From Flagellimonas beolgyonensis (GTDB lineage: Bacteria > Bacteroidota > Bacteroidia > Flavobacteriales > Flavobacteriaceae), in assembly GCF_003992615.1 (NCBI RefSeq), contig NZ_RZMY01000006.1, forward strand, positions 124,001-188,000: a stretch of DNA of 64,000 nucleotides. The letters are read 5' to 3'. A program made the translations under genes and the position numbers. Shown piece by piece: positions 50,801 through 60,351 of the stretch. How positions within the stretch are numbered: the stretch's first letter is position 1; each line of letters begins with the position of its first letter. A model generated the notes under the pieces. That model saw only the letters and a program-made list of their open reading frames with translations. It was not told where the DNA came from and searched no databases.

Positions 50801-53164
50801 TTAGGAAAAACTCCACCACTTTTTAACAGACTTGCCGTAGCCATAACCATATTTGCCACCATAGCCTAAATTTGCCTGTTTTACATTGTTCACCACAAAC
50901 GAAAGTCCTTTGAGTTTACCTTCGCGGATCAACTTTAGTGGGAATTCCAAGGCTTTCTTCTCTGTAACTTCAGCTTTGGTAATGTACAGGATTTGGTCGG
51001 CATATTGATTGATCAATAAAGTATCTGTCACAACCATTAAAGGAGCTGTGTCCACAATAACATAATCGTAAACTTCAGATACGCTTTCAAATAGGGTTTT
51101 GATCCGATCCGACATCAACAATTCAGAGGGATTTGGAGGTATCTTACCAGAATAAATTACATCAATGGTGTTTGCATTTACAGTGGTTGGCACAAGAATA
51201 TCCTTCAGGTTAAGATCTGGATTATTGAGATACTCCGTGAGACCTATTTTGGCTTCCCTAACAAGTTTCACATTGCTGGAGCTGTCATCGTTGGAGAAAA
51301 ATGTATACAGCTTAGGGTTTCTAATATCGGCCCCGATCAACAATACTTTCTTATTGGTATTGGCAAAAATTGTTGCGAGATTGGACGAAACCAAGGTCTT
51401 TCCTTCTCCAGGGACACTTGACGTGACAAAAATGATATTGCCCTTTTCGCCAGATTTCCTTGTTCTTAAAACATAATCGATATTGGTACGTAAAATTCGT
51501 AATGACTCGGCCAGCACGGAACGATCATCTTTTTGGACCAGTTTGACCTCTTTTCTTCCTATTTTGGGAATTTCTGCCAGAACGGGGACATCACCCACCA
51601 GTTTTTCCAAATCCAATTTGTTGTGAACTTTATCATCCAACAAATCTTTAATGTAGATTATTGAAAAAGGAATCAATAACCCGATGATAATCGCCGCTAA
51701 ATATATAATTCTTGGTTTGGGTGAAACTGGCAAATTTGAACCATAGGCCGAATCCACGATTTTGGACTTTGGTGCTGCAGAAGCGAAGGTGATTTGTGAT
51801 TCTTCCCTTTTTTGCAATAAATATAAATAAAGGGATTCGGTTGTTTGCTGTTGTCTGGAAATGTCTCTGAGAGCACGTTCATTACTTGGGGCAGCATATA
51901 TTCTGGAATTAATTTGAGACAATTGTTTGCTCAAGCTATTAACTTGCAAATCTAGGTTGTTGGTAACATTGTTCAAACTGGACTGCATTCCCCTTTTTAA
52001 GGTTTCCAATTGCTGGTCCAATTTTACAATTACAGGATTCTTCTCATTGGAACTTTCCAATAATCGATTCCTTTGAGCGACCAAGGTGTTGTATTGTTGT
52101 GCGGCATTGGCTATGCCAGGATCGCTTAGACCAACATTGGTGGGAATAATATCATATCCTTCTTGATCACTTATAAGGTCTTTCATGGAATTGGCAATAT
52201 TCAATTGAATACTGGCATCTTGCAACTGTCTTTCACTCGCCGCACTTTGGGTAAAATTCACATTGGATTGCGATCCCAAATCAGCTATTCCCCTACTCTC
52301 TTTGAAGGATTCCGCTGTCTGATCTACCGAGGAAAGATTGCTATAAATTTCGGTAATCCTATCGTTGATGAATTTTGTGGTACGATCCGCAATTGCCTTT
52401 TTATCATCAACTGCGTTTTGATTATTTGTTAAAATTAATTCATTAATTACATCAATAGCTCTTTCTTGGATAGGATCTACCAAAGATAGATTTACGATAT
52501 TGGACATTTTATCAGAAGGAGCCACAAGGGTTTGTTCCCTGTAATAAGCAGCAATCTGTGGAATTGGATTTATATCCACCTTTAGCCTTTTCCCTTTGTA
52601 CTCACTTAAATATTGATTATTGGGCACCAAAATTAAATCTCCAATCTTGGTTTTTATTTTGGCACCATAATCGTACTTTTTAAATGGAGCATCGATATCC
52701 TCTCCATATTGAAAAGAAGTATCTGAATCTAGATCAACATAAAATATATGTCTCGATTTATTTACAACTGAATCCGGGGAAATAAAATTTAACGTAAAAG
52801 GAAAATCTTCGCCATATAATTCATCATCTCTTAAATTCCCCAAAACAAAATATCTAACATTGAGTCTCAGTTTTTTGACCACTTGAATGTAGTTGCTTCT
52901 AGATTTTAATAATTCTATTTCGTCTTCAATTTTGGTCTTCCCTGCCGAGAAGACATCAAGATCCTGTAAAACACTCAACTCGGAAGATGCCCCATTCTCC
53001 TCTAAAATCTGAATCTTCGCAGTAGCACTGTACTTGGGAATAGAGTAGCGCAAAAAAATGAAAGCTAAAAGTGACAAAAAAAGAACACTTAAGACAAACC
53101 ACTTCCAATACTTGAAATAAGAATTGATTAATTCTTTTAAATTAAATTCAGCTGTTTTATTCAT
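50801..53164 (-). CDS. polysaccharide biosynthesis tyrosine autokinase (Wzc-like)
   Basis: A 787-residue inner-membrane BY-kinase. It has an N-terminal Wzz domain with spans near 20-40 and 490-510 (FLSLLAFIFLRY and YLAAIIIGLLIPFSII), a periplasmic coiled coil, and a GNVR-like segment (INSRIYAAPSNERALRDISRQQQ). The kinase has Walker A SSVPGEGKT (about 583-591), Walker A' GADIRNPK, and Walker B VIVDTAPLM. The C-terminus is a tyrosine cluster (GYGGKYGYGYGK). It controls chain length and export, together with the Wza-like protein and phosphatase encoded alongside. Confidence 0.95.
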   Translation of the reverse strand: MNKTAEFNLKELINSYFKYWKWFVLSVLFLSLLAFIFLRYSIPKYSATAKIQILEENGASSELSVLQDLDVFSAGKTKIEDEIELLKSRSNYIQVVKKLRLNVRYFVLGNLRDDELYGEDFPFTLNFISPDSVVNKSRHIFYVDLDSDTSFQYGEDIDAPFKKYDYGAKIKTKIGDLILVPNNQYLSEYKGKRLKVDINPIPQIAAYYREQTLVAPSDKMSNIVNLSLVDPIQERAIDVINELILTNNQNAVDDKKAIADRTTKFINDRITEIYSNLSSVDQTAESFKESRGIADLGSQSNVNFTQSAASERQLQDASIQLNIANSMKDLISDQEGYDIIPTNVGLSDPGIANAAQQYNTLVAQRNRLLESSNEKNPVIVKLDQQLETLKRGMQSSLNNVTNNLDLQVNSLSKQLSQINSRIYAAPSNERALRDISRQQQTTESLYLYLLQKREESQITFASAAPKSKIVDSAYGSNLPVSPKPRIIYLAAIIIGLLIPFSIIYIKDLLDDKVHNKLDLEKLVGDVPVLAEIPKIGRKEVKLVQKDDRSVLAESLRILRTNIDYVLRTRKSGEKGNIIFVTSSVPGEGKTLVSSNLATIFANTNKKVLLIGADIRNPKLYTFFSNDDSSSNVKLVREAKIGLTEYLNNPDLNLKDILVPTTVNANTIDVIYSGKIPPNPSELLMSDRIKTLFESVSEVYDYVIVDTAPLMVVTDTLLINQYADQILYITKAEVTEKKALEFPLKLIREGKLKGLSFVVNNVKQANLGYGGKYGYGYGKSVKKWWSFS

Positions 53165-53204
53165 GCTTTGATTGAGAATATGTTCATTTCCTTTTTCGAA
53201 CCAT

Positions 53205-53987
53205 TTAATTTCTGGTCAGTAAAATAACTGCAGAAGTTATTAAAGTTGATACTATGGAAATTGCTATAGAGGCTCTTTGATCGAGGCTTGATTGGGATTT
53301 CCCCGATTTATTGGGCTCAACGTATACCACGTCATTTTGGGTTAAATAGTACACTGGAGATTTGAGTGCTTCCTTTTGATTGAGATTAATTCGGTTATAA
53401 ACCTTTGTTCCGTCAAAGTCCCGAATCACCATTACATTGTCCTTCCTACCTTTGATATTAATGTCACCTGCATAGCCCAAGGCTTCCATTATTGTAATTT
53501 GCTCCCCGTTAATGGGATAGGTTCCCGGCCTGTTAACCGAACCAAGAACAGTTACCGTAAAGTTTCTGATTCTTATGTTGATAATGGGATCCTTTAAATA
53601 ATCTTTTAATTTTTCGCGGAGCAGAGACCTGGTCTCACTTGGAGAGAGTCCTTCAATCTTTACTTTTCCAATTACCGGAAAATCAATTTCTCCGTTTTTA
53701 TCAACCAAATAATTCACCTGCTCAGGACGCATTCCCGTGCCTTCCTCGGCACCTCTGTACAAATTGAACGGAGCACTTGCTTCCGGGTCCAATGTAGAAA
53801 TGTGAATACTGACCAAGTCATCCACTTTGAATTTTGTGGTGAAGGTATTATCATCCACCAAAGTTTCAAATTGGGCAGCATCTTGAAAATAGACCACATC
53901 TTTGGAAGGAGAGCACGAGATAGCAAAGCATGCACTAACGACAGCAATTAATGCTGGTTTAAATTTTTGGAACATAGGAAGATTCAT
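53205..53987 (-). CDS. polysaccharide export lipoprotein (Wza-like)
   Basis: A 260-residue outer-membrane-associated export protein. The signal peptide ends in lipobox AISC (about Cys25). A Poly_export domain (FTTKFKVDDLVSIHISTLDPEAS) is followed by a SLBB domain (VTVLGSVNRPGTYPING). A single C-terminal hydrophobic segment (IAISIVSTLITSAVILL) could be a membrane helix, as in Wza. Shorter than E. coli Wza (379 residues), as usual in Bacteroidota. It lies between the kinase and the CapD-like gene in one operon. Confidence 0.93.
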   Translation of the reverse strand: MNLPMFQKFKPALIAVVSACFAISCSPSKDVVYFQDAAQFETLVDDNTFTTKFKVDDLVSIHISTLDPEASAPFNLYRGAEEGTGMRPEQVNYLVDKNGEIDFPVIGKVKIEGLSPSETRSLLREKLKDYLKDPIINIRIRNFTVTVLGSVNRPGTYPINGEQITIMEALGYAGDINIKGRKDNVMVIRDFDGTKVYNRINLNQKEALKSPVYYLTQNDVVYVEPNKSGKSQSSLDQRASIAISIVSTLITSAVILLTRN

Positions 53988-53989
53988 TT

Positions 53990-55936
53990 TTAGTTGTTGA
54001 GTTCAGAAAACCGCACTTCAGATTTCTTATTCAAATCCGTTTGTGGTTCCTTTTTGTCGAATTTACAAAAATCGGAATTGTTGGAAATGTATTCCGGTAC
54101 AATACTTTTCATCAATTGTACCACATTGTCCTTAAAGAATAGATTGGAAATGCACAATTCATCAATCATACTTCTGGTTGCCCCATAATCAATTTCACGG
54201 ACTTTGCTTATCATAATTTTATCATGGTAAGTTGGTAGCGTATTTTCTCCGTTGGCCAAAAGTTCCTCATACAACTTTTCTCCTGGTCTCAACCCAGTAA
54301 TTTTGATATCGATATCATCAGGATAATGCAAGCCGGAAAGTCTGATCATGTTTTTGGCCAAATCCATAATTTTCACAGATTCCCCCATGTCAAAAATGAA
54401 TATTTCTCCACCCTGCCCCATAGCACCTGCTTCCAAAACCAATTGGGATGCTTCTGGAATGGTCATGAAGTATCGAGTGATGTCCTTATGGGTTACCGTT
54501 AAGGGACCTCCCTTTTCGATTTGTTTCCTGAACAATGGAATAACAGAACCATTAGAGCCCAACACATTTCCAAATCGGGTGGTTATGAATTTTGTTTTAC
54601 CTTCTTGTTGACGACAGCTAATGTACATTTCTGCAATGCGTTTGGTCGCCCCCATTACATTGGTAGGATTAACTGCTTTGTCCGTGGAAACGAAAACAAA
54701 TTTTTCCACATCATATTCAACGGCCAAATCCACAATGGTCTTGGTTCCGGCTACATTAATTTTCACGGCTTCATACGGATTCTGCTCCATAAGTGGGACA
54801 TGTTTATATGCAGCAGCATGGAAAATTCGGTCCGGCTTATACTCTTCAAACAGTACCCGCATTTTGTTTTTGTCCCTTATGTCTCCGACAATGGGAACAA
54901 AATTGAAAAATCCAGCTTGTTTCAACTCCTGCTGAAGATCGTATAATGCAGATTCTGCCTGATCTACAACAACGAGAGTCCTATAATTGTACTTGCATAT
55001 TTGCCGTACCAACTCACTCCCAATTGATCCGGCTCCGCCAGTAACCATAATAACCTTTTCATCAAAGTCTTTTTCAACCTTGCTATTTCTAATCTCAATA
55101 GGTGGGCGATCTAAAAGATCTTCAATTTGTACGCGCTTTATTTGGGAAATTTTAAGCTCACCATTGATCCAATCTTCTACCGGAGGTACTATTTTCACTT
55201 TTACTGGAAGATCTACAATCTCGTTGACCAAAGTTCTCAACTGCTTGGGATTAATGGTTTGTATAGAAAAAATGACCTCTGAGATATTGTTGAACTTAAC
55301 AAATTCCCTGGTCAATACAGACTTGTCGTATACCTTGACTCCGTTAATTTGTTTTCCCACCTTTTGCTGGTTGTTATCAACAAACCCAATAACCCTGGCC
55401 CTCATTTTGGAATGGTTGGTCAAGGTATTGTATGTGATGATCCCAGATTCGCCAGCACCATAAATCACCAAGTTTTTTGTTGGGGCCTCATTTCTATTCA
55501 TGAGTGCCTCATAACTCATCTTAAACACATATCTTGAAGCCGCAAGGGCAATGAAAGTAAGAAGACTGTTAATTATAATAATGGATAACGGAATAGTAAA
55601 TTCATTATCAAACCCTGAATATCTATTAACCATGACCACAGCAATTGCCCCAATACTGGCCAAACATACTGCATTAAAAATTGCATATACATCCTTTATA
55701 CCCGTATGCCTCACTACACCTTTATAACTACCCGATATAAAAAAAGCCAATAAAAATAGTGAAACAACTATGGGCAACTGGGTCCATAGCCTTTGAACAT
55801 CAAAGTTGAAACTCAAATTGAACCTTATGAAGTATGCCAAAATGAACGAGACGGAAACAATCCCTAAATCAATGATCAAAACGGTCCATTTTGAAGCATA
55901 TCTCCTTCCGCTCCTATAAAAGAATTCCCTGATCAT
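53990..55936 (-). CDS. nucleotide-sugar 4,6-dehydratase/epimerase, CapD/WbpM-like
   Basis: A 648-residue membrane protein. The first about 130 residues hold four spans, then a CoA-binding-like Rossmann fold (LVIYGAGESGIITYNTL), then the SDR domain (MVTGGAGSIGSELVRQICKY near residue 300). The usual Tyr of the YxxxK motif is replaced in VNPTNVMGATKR, as in the CapD/WbpM/PglF group. It most likely makes UDP-4-keto-6-deoxy-HexNAc. The next gene in the operon, a DegT aminotransferase, would use that product. Confidence 0.93.
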   Translation of the reverse strand: MIREFFYRSGRRYASKWTVLIIDLGIVSVSFILAYFIRFNLSFNFDVQRLWTQLPIVVSLFLLAFFISGSYKGVVRHTGIKDVYAIFNAVCLASIGAIAVVMVNRYSGFDNEFTIPLSIIIINSLLTFIALAASRYVFKMSYEALMNRNEAPTKNLVIYGAGESGIITYNTLTNHSKMRARVIGFVDNNQQKVGKQINGVKVYDKSVLTREFVKFNNISEVIFSIQTINPKQLRTLVNEIVDLPVKVKIVPPVEDWINGELKISQIKRVQIEDLLDRPPIEIRNSKVEKDFDEKVIMVTGGAGSIGSELVRQICKYNYRTLVVVDQAESALYDLQQELKQAGFFNFVPIVGDIRDKNKMRVLFEEYKPDRIFHAAAYKHVPLMEQNPYEAVKINVAGTKTIVDLAVEYDVEKFVFVSTDKAVNPTNVMGATKRIAEMYISCRQQEGKTKFITTRFGNVLGSNGSVIPLFRKQIEKGGPLTVTHKDITRYFMTIPEASQLVLEAGAMGQGGEIFIFDMGESVKIMDLAKNMIRLSGLHYPDDIDIKITGLRPGEKLYEELLANGENTLPTYHDKIMISKVREIDYGATRSMIDELCISNLFFKDNVVQLMKSIVPEYISNNSDFCKFDKKEPQTDLNKKSEVRFSELNN

Positions 55937-57081
55937 TTTAATCCGTTTTTAATGATTTGACATACTCTTTCCAAATCCTCTATTTCCAAACTGGAGCCAC
56001 TTGGCAGACATAGTCCTCTTTTAAAGAGATCCTCACTTACCCCATTGGCATAAGAGATTGTTTGTTCAAACACCGGCTGTAAATGCATAGGTTTCCATAA
56101 AGGTCTTGATTCGATATTTTCTTTTTCTAGGTTCCTTCTCAAAGCCTCCCTAGTCTCATACGAATCTGTAAGTATGCAAGTAAGCCATCTGTTGGAGAAT
56201 GCTCCGTTTGGCTCCTCTAAAAATGAGATGCCGTGTACCTCAGAAAGTTGCTTCTTATAAAATTGATAATTATTTCTTCTTGCCGCAACCCTGTCCTCCA
56301 AAACTTCCATCTGTCCCCGACCTATACCAGCCAGCACATTACTCATTCTATAATTATAGCCTATTTGAGAGTGTTGGTAATGTGGGGCATTATCCCTTGC
56401 TTGAGTAGATAGGAACACTGCTTTGTCCTTGGTGCTTTGGTATTTACAGAGCATGGCACCGCCACCAGAAGTTGTGATGATTTTATTTCCATTGAAAGAT
56501 AATATTCCGATATCACCAAAGCTGCCACAATTTATACCATTGTAGGAACTTCCAAGTGCCTCAGCACTGTCTTCAACCACCGGAATATCGTATTTCTTGG
56601 CAATAGCATGGATTTCCTCTATTTTATAGGGCATTCCATAAAGGTGGACCGCAACAATGGCCTTGGGTTTTTTGCCAAATGCCAATCTATCCTCAATTGC
56701 TTTTTCGACGAGCTCAGGAGATAAATTCCAAGTATCCCTCTCACTATCGATAAGGATTGGGAAAGCCCCTAAATAAGTAATGGGATTAACTGAAGCGGCA
56801 AATGTAAAACTTTGACAAAGTACCTCATCACCAGGGCCAACACCAAGTAGTTGAAGACCCAAATGGATGGCTGCTGTTCCGGAACTTAAACAAGTGGCAT
56901 AAGTATTATTTCCGACAAACTCTTCGATTGCAGTTTCAAAACCTTGAACATTGGGGCCTAATGGGGCTATCCAATTGGTATTAAAGGCCTCTTTTACGTA
57001 AGCCTGTTCGTTATCACCCATATGGGGAGGTGATAACCAAATTTTTTTAAGCACAGTAGTTTGCATGGTTAGGTCTAACAT
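55933..57081 (-). CDS. DegT/DnrJ/EryC1/StrS aminotransferase
   Basis: A 382-residue PLP enzyme that aminates nucleotide keto-sugars. The PLP lysine is in ILSFNGNKIITTSGGGAML, where the N replaces the usual H/S next to it, and the typical FAASVNPITYLGAFPILID and VVEDSAEALGSSY are present. The start at 57081 is given; M6 (MQTTVLKKIWL) may be the true one. It overlaps the CapD-like gene by 4 bases. With that dehydratase it would make UDP-4-amino-4,6-dideoxy-HexNAc, a bacillosamine-type precursor. Confidence 0.93.
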   Translation of the reverse strand: MLDLTMQTTVLKKIWLSPPHMGDNEQAYVKEAFNTNWIAPLGPNVQGFETAIEEFVGNNTYATCLSSGTAAIHLGLQLLGVGPGDEVLCQSFTFAASVNPITYLGAFPILIDSERDTWNLSPELVEKAIEDRLAFGKKPKAIVAVHLYGMPYKIEEIHAIAKKYDIPVVEDSAEALGSSYNGINCGSFGDIGILSFNGNKIITTSGGGAMLCKYQSTKDKAVFLSTQARDNAPHYQHSQIGYNYRMSNVLAGIGRGQMEVLEDRVAARRNNYQFYKKQLSEVHGISFLEEPNGAFSNRWLTCILTDSYETREALRRNLEKENIESRPLWKPMHLQPVFEQTISYANGVSEDLFKRGLCLPSGSSLEIEDLERVCQIIKNGLK

Positions 57082-57161
57082 TTGATGCTAAGTTAATACG
57101 AATCCCAAACTCCATCAATCTATCGAATTGACAATTCGTTATATGTTGTAAATTCTCGATT

Positions 57162-57195
57162 AAAAACAAAAAGCCCACTGAAATCAGTAGGCTTT
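57162..57195 (-). terminator. intrinsic terminator after the lyase gene
   Basis: AAAGCCCACTGA (57170-57181) and TCAGTAGGCTTT (57184-57195) pair with one mismatch. On the minus strand a TTTTTGTTTTT-like tract follows (to 57162). Confidence 0.8.
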
Positions 57196-57218
57196 GGGCA
57201 ATAAAGTTTGCTTAAATC

Positions 57219-58775
57219 TTATAGGTCCACCAAATTGATAAACTCTTCAATGTTTGTATAACCATCATTATCCAAATCACCGGAACTATCATCAACGTTA
57301 GGGTTTAATCCCATGGCAACTTCCCAAGTGTCGGGCATCCCATCATTATCAGAATCTAGATAATGTTTGGTATTGTTTGGATTGTCATATGATGGCAAAA
57401 CCCATTCTGAAACACTTCTATAGGCACTGCTTCCACTATTGTTCCAAGCGGCACTGATATATTCAGAATCAAGTTTATCTAAATTTATTCTGTACGAACC
57501 ATCTTCATTTAAGCTTTTGTTTGCACCTACATCACTCAACACCGAATTATAGGCTTCCGCAGCTGCCAACATTGGCAAAGAGCTACCCAATGGCTGTGGT
57601 TCGGTAGACTTTTCCATGGTTCGTGGCACAACACTCTGTCTTGATTTGCCGTCTGTATTCATAAACCAACGCCACATTTCAAAATTATCTGCATTAACAT
57701 CGTCTATTACCCCTGGCACAATATTTCCTTTAGCGTAAATAGTTGGTTCCGTACCACTATTACCTACCCTGTTAAAAACACCGTATAGATCTCCACCCTC
57801 ATTTCCGTTTGCATTTCTTAAAGTCCTAGGGCCCATTTTATAATAATTGTTTTGTTGATTTACTTCCGCCCCGTAATACGCTGAAGTCAATCTATAGGCC
57901 CAATTGTATACTACATTGTTCTTAATTTCAAATTTACCCGTACCCAATGTGTTTGGAAATCTATGACTTATGTTATAGGCATAGTTCTGATTCCAAGAAA
58001 AATCTCCTGAATTGGATTTGTATTCCTCACTTATTGTTCCGTACAGACTTGCAGTGCTATGATCCGGGTCCATTTCTGCCAGAATACTTCTTTGAATTGT
58101 AATATTGCCAGTTGTAACCTGTCCTATTATGGTTCTTGAGGAAGTAAAACTCCATATTTCGTCCCTCCCCCAATTGGCCGAACAGTGATCAATTATAATG
58201 TTTGTACAATCAATTCCCGTTATGATGTCCGCTTGGTAGGCACCATTTTGGACACCGCGAAATCTAATATAGCGCATGATAACATTATCCACATTGCTCA
58301 TTTGTAGATAATCACCAGAAATAGTGACACCATCCCCTGGTGCCGTTTGGCCAGCAATGGTAAGGTCGTTGTTAAGAGGTCCTAATTTTAACCTACCTCT
58401 TGTTAATTCAAAAACGCCACCCACTTTAAAAACAACAATTCGTGGACCCTGTTGGGAAATGGCCCACCTAAGACTGCCTTCGGCTCCGGTATCCTCGGTA
58501 GTGGTTACGTACAATACTTTTCCTCCCCTACCACCAGTGGTATAGGATCCAGCACCGTAAGCTGTTGGAAACGCTTTTAAATCTGTTGAAACTGTAGAAT
58601 CATTTACTGGATTTACATCAGGCGTATCATTAATAGGATTAGATTGGTCTACAATTTCTTCATCAATGCTATCCTGAACCGCCTCTACAAACAAATCCTC
58701 GTCCTTATTACAGGAAGAGAAGATTATGGCAATAAATAAAAATAAAAACATGAAGTATGAGTTGGGGTATTTCAT
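57219..58775 (-). CDS. polysaccharide lyase family 1-like (pectate lyase) lipoprotein
   Basis: A 518-residue lipoprotein (FSSCNKDED). The beta-helix part begins FPTAYGAGSYTTGGRGGKVLYVTTTED with EGSLRWAISQQGPRIVVFKVGG and TIAGQTAPGDGVTISG, then IMRYIRFRGVQNGAYQADIITG and DHCSANWGRDEIWS, the PL1-type catalytic face. The C-terminus has a calcium-binding repeat (DSDNDGMPDTWEVAMGLNP, then DLDNDGYTNIEEFINL). The substrate is probably an uronic-acid polymer. It sits inside a polysaccharide synthesis locus, suggesting it may act on the cell's own polymer; that is inference. Confidence 0.88.
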   Translation of the reverse strand: MKYPNSYFMFLFLFIAIIFSSCNKDEDLFVEAVQDSIDEEIVDQSNPINDTPDVNPVNDSTVSTDLKAFPTAYGAGSYTTGGRGGKVLYVTTTEDTGAEGSLRWAISQQGPRIVVFKVGGVFELTRGRLKLGPLNNDLTIAGQTAPGDGVTISGDYLQMSNVDNVIMRYIRFRGVQNGAYQADIITGIDCTNIIIDHCSANWGRDEIWSFTSSRTIIGQVTTGNITIQRSILAEMDPDHSTASLYGTISEEYKSNSGDFSWNQNYAYNISHRFPNTLGTGKFEIKNNVVYNWAYRLTSAYYGAEVNQQNNYYKMGPRTLRNANGNEGGDLYGVFNRVGNSGTEPTIYAKGNIVPGVIDDVNADNFEMWRWFMNTDGKSRQSVVPRTMEKSTEPQPLGSSLPMLAAAEAYNSVLSDVGANKSLNEDGSYRINLDKLDSEYISAAWNNSGSSAYRSVSEWVLPSYDNPNNTKHYLDSDNDGMPDTWEVAMGLNPNVDDSSGDLDNDGYTNIEEFINLVDL

Positions 58776-59203
58776 GATAATTAACGTTTTGGGATTTAAA
58801 ATTAAATATTAGCAAAAAAATAATAGACGAAAAACCCACTTATTCGATGAAATGCACAATACGCGTCAAATCAAGTATATTATGTTCAACCTCTTGTCAG
58901 TTTGTTTTTCAAATCTACACAGAACCAATACGTATTATATCGAGGAAATGGACCATTTCATCGAGTTATTTTAACGTTTAAGATGCGTTATATCGACAAA
59001 CTGCATCTTTTAATAACAAAGCATTAACATATGCCCTTGCATTCTTCAAAAAAGTATGGCATGGGGTCTGTTTTAACATATTTTTATACCCTGTTCCATT
59101 TTAACGGGCCATTCAACGAATTATACGGCAATTGAACAAAATACCCCTAGTTATAAATCTACTTTGATTTGATTTTCCAATATTTGCAGGCAATTACTTT
59201 ACT
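58776..59203. other. 428-bp divergent intergenic region with inverted repeats
   Basis: No gene was seen. It contains TCGATGAAATG at 58844-58854, a near-perfect 25-bp palindrome at 58940-58964, an inverted repeat AAGATGC/GCATCTT (58980-58986, 59003-59009), and a near-match -7 element AATATTTG (59179-59186) for the epimerase gene. Confidence 0.55.
58940..58964. promoter_or_regulatory. 25-bp near-perfect palindrome
   Basis: TCGAGGAAATGG and CCATTTCATCGA are inverted copies, one mismatch in 12, with a single central base. The same TCGATGAAATG sequence occurs again at 58844-58854. Confidence 0.5.
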
Positions 59204-60250
59204 ATGAAAATTTTGGTGACGGGAGCCGCTGGGTTCATAGGCTTCCATGTTTCAAAAAAGCTTTTGGAAAGGGGACATACTGTTTTGGGCCTGGACAATA
59301 TCAATGACTACTACGACATTAACCTTAAGTTCGATAGACTGAAGGAATTGGGCATAACGCATAGTGATGCAGAGCATTTCAACACCTATTGTTACAGCGA
59401 CGTTTTTTCGGAAAAATTTCAATTTATTAGAATGGATTTGGAGGATAGAAAGGCCATTGCTGATTTATTCGAAAAAGAAAAGCCAGAAGTGGTCTGTAAT
59501 TTGGGAGCTCAAGCTGGTGTACGCTATAGTTTGCAAAATCCGCAGGCCTATATAGACAGTAACATTGTGGGATTCCTGAACATTCTAGAAGGTTGTAGAA
59601 ACAATGGCGTCAAACATCTCGTATATGCGAGTAGTTCCAGTGTTTATGGACTAAACAGCAAAATTCCATTTGAAGTTACAGACAATGTTGATAATCCAAT
59701 CAGTCTGTACGCAGCATCCAAAAAAAGTAATGAGCTAATGGCACATACCTATAGCCATTTATACAAATTTAAAACTACAGGATTACGATTTTTTACTGTT
59801 TATGGCCCCTGGGGAAGACCTGATATGGCGATGTTTTTGTTTACCAAAGCAATTTTAGCTGGTGAGCCCATAAAAGTCTTCAATGAGGGCAAAATGGAGC
59901 GTGACTTTACTTTTATAGACGATATCGTAGAAGGTGTTGTGCGCATTATTGAAGATAAGCATACCAGGGATAATAACTCCTCGGAACTTTATAAAGTATA
60001 CAACATTGGGAATAACAACTCTGTAAAATTATTGGATTTTATCCAAACCATCGAAGAAGAGCTACAACTGAAAGCACAGAAAAAAATGATGGATATGCAA
60101 CCTGGCGATGTGGAAAAAACATGGGCAAATGTTGATGCTTTGATACAAGATTATGGATATTCGCCCAATACCCCAATAAAAGAAGGGGTCAAAGCGTTCA
60201 TCAATTGGTACAAAACTTATTACGGACAAACCGGGTCCAAAAATCCGTAA
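59204..60250 (+). CDS. NAD-dependent epimerase, probable UDP-glucuronate 4-epimerase
   Basis: A 348-residue SDR enzyme. The Rossmann motif is VTGAAGFIGFHVSKKLLERGH, followed by LDNINDYYDINLKFDRL, a signature of UDP-glucuronate epimerases. The catalytic pair is Tyr and Lys in SLYAASKKSNELMAHTYSHLY, and FTVYGPWGRPDMAMFLFTKAIL follows. It would make UDP-galacturonate. It is the first of four nucleotide-sugar genes on this strand. Confidence 0.93.
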   Translation: MKILVTGAAGFIGFHVSKKLLERGHTVLGLDNINDYYDINLKFDRLKELGITHSDAEHFNTYCYSDVFSEKFQFIRMDLEDRKAIADLFEKEKPEVVCNLGAQAGVRYSLQNPQAYIDSNIVGFLNILEGCRNNGVKHLVYASSSSVYGLNSKIPFEVTDNVDNPISLYAASKKSNELMAHTYSHLYKFKTTGLRFFTVYGPWGRPDMAMFLFTKAILAGEPIKVFNEGKMERDFTFIDDIVEGVVRIIEDKHTRDNNSSELYKVYNIGNNNSVKLLDFIQTIEEELQLKAQKKMMDMQPGDVEKTWANVDALIQDYGYSPNTPIKEGVKAFINWYKTYYGQTGSKNP

Positions 60251-60351
60251 ACAACATGGAAATTATTTTTTCCTTAACTATAATTTTATATTTCGGCCCC
60301 CGAACTTGATTTTAGTAACTATTCAAGCATGAATGTCCTAAAAAATAAAAA

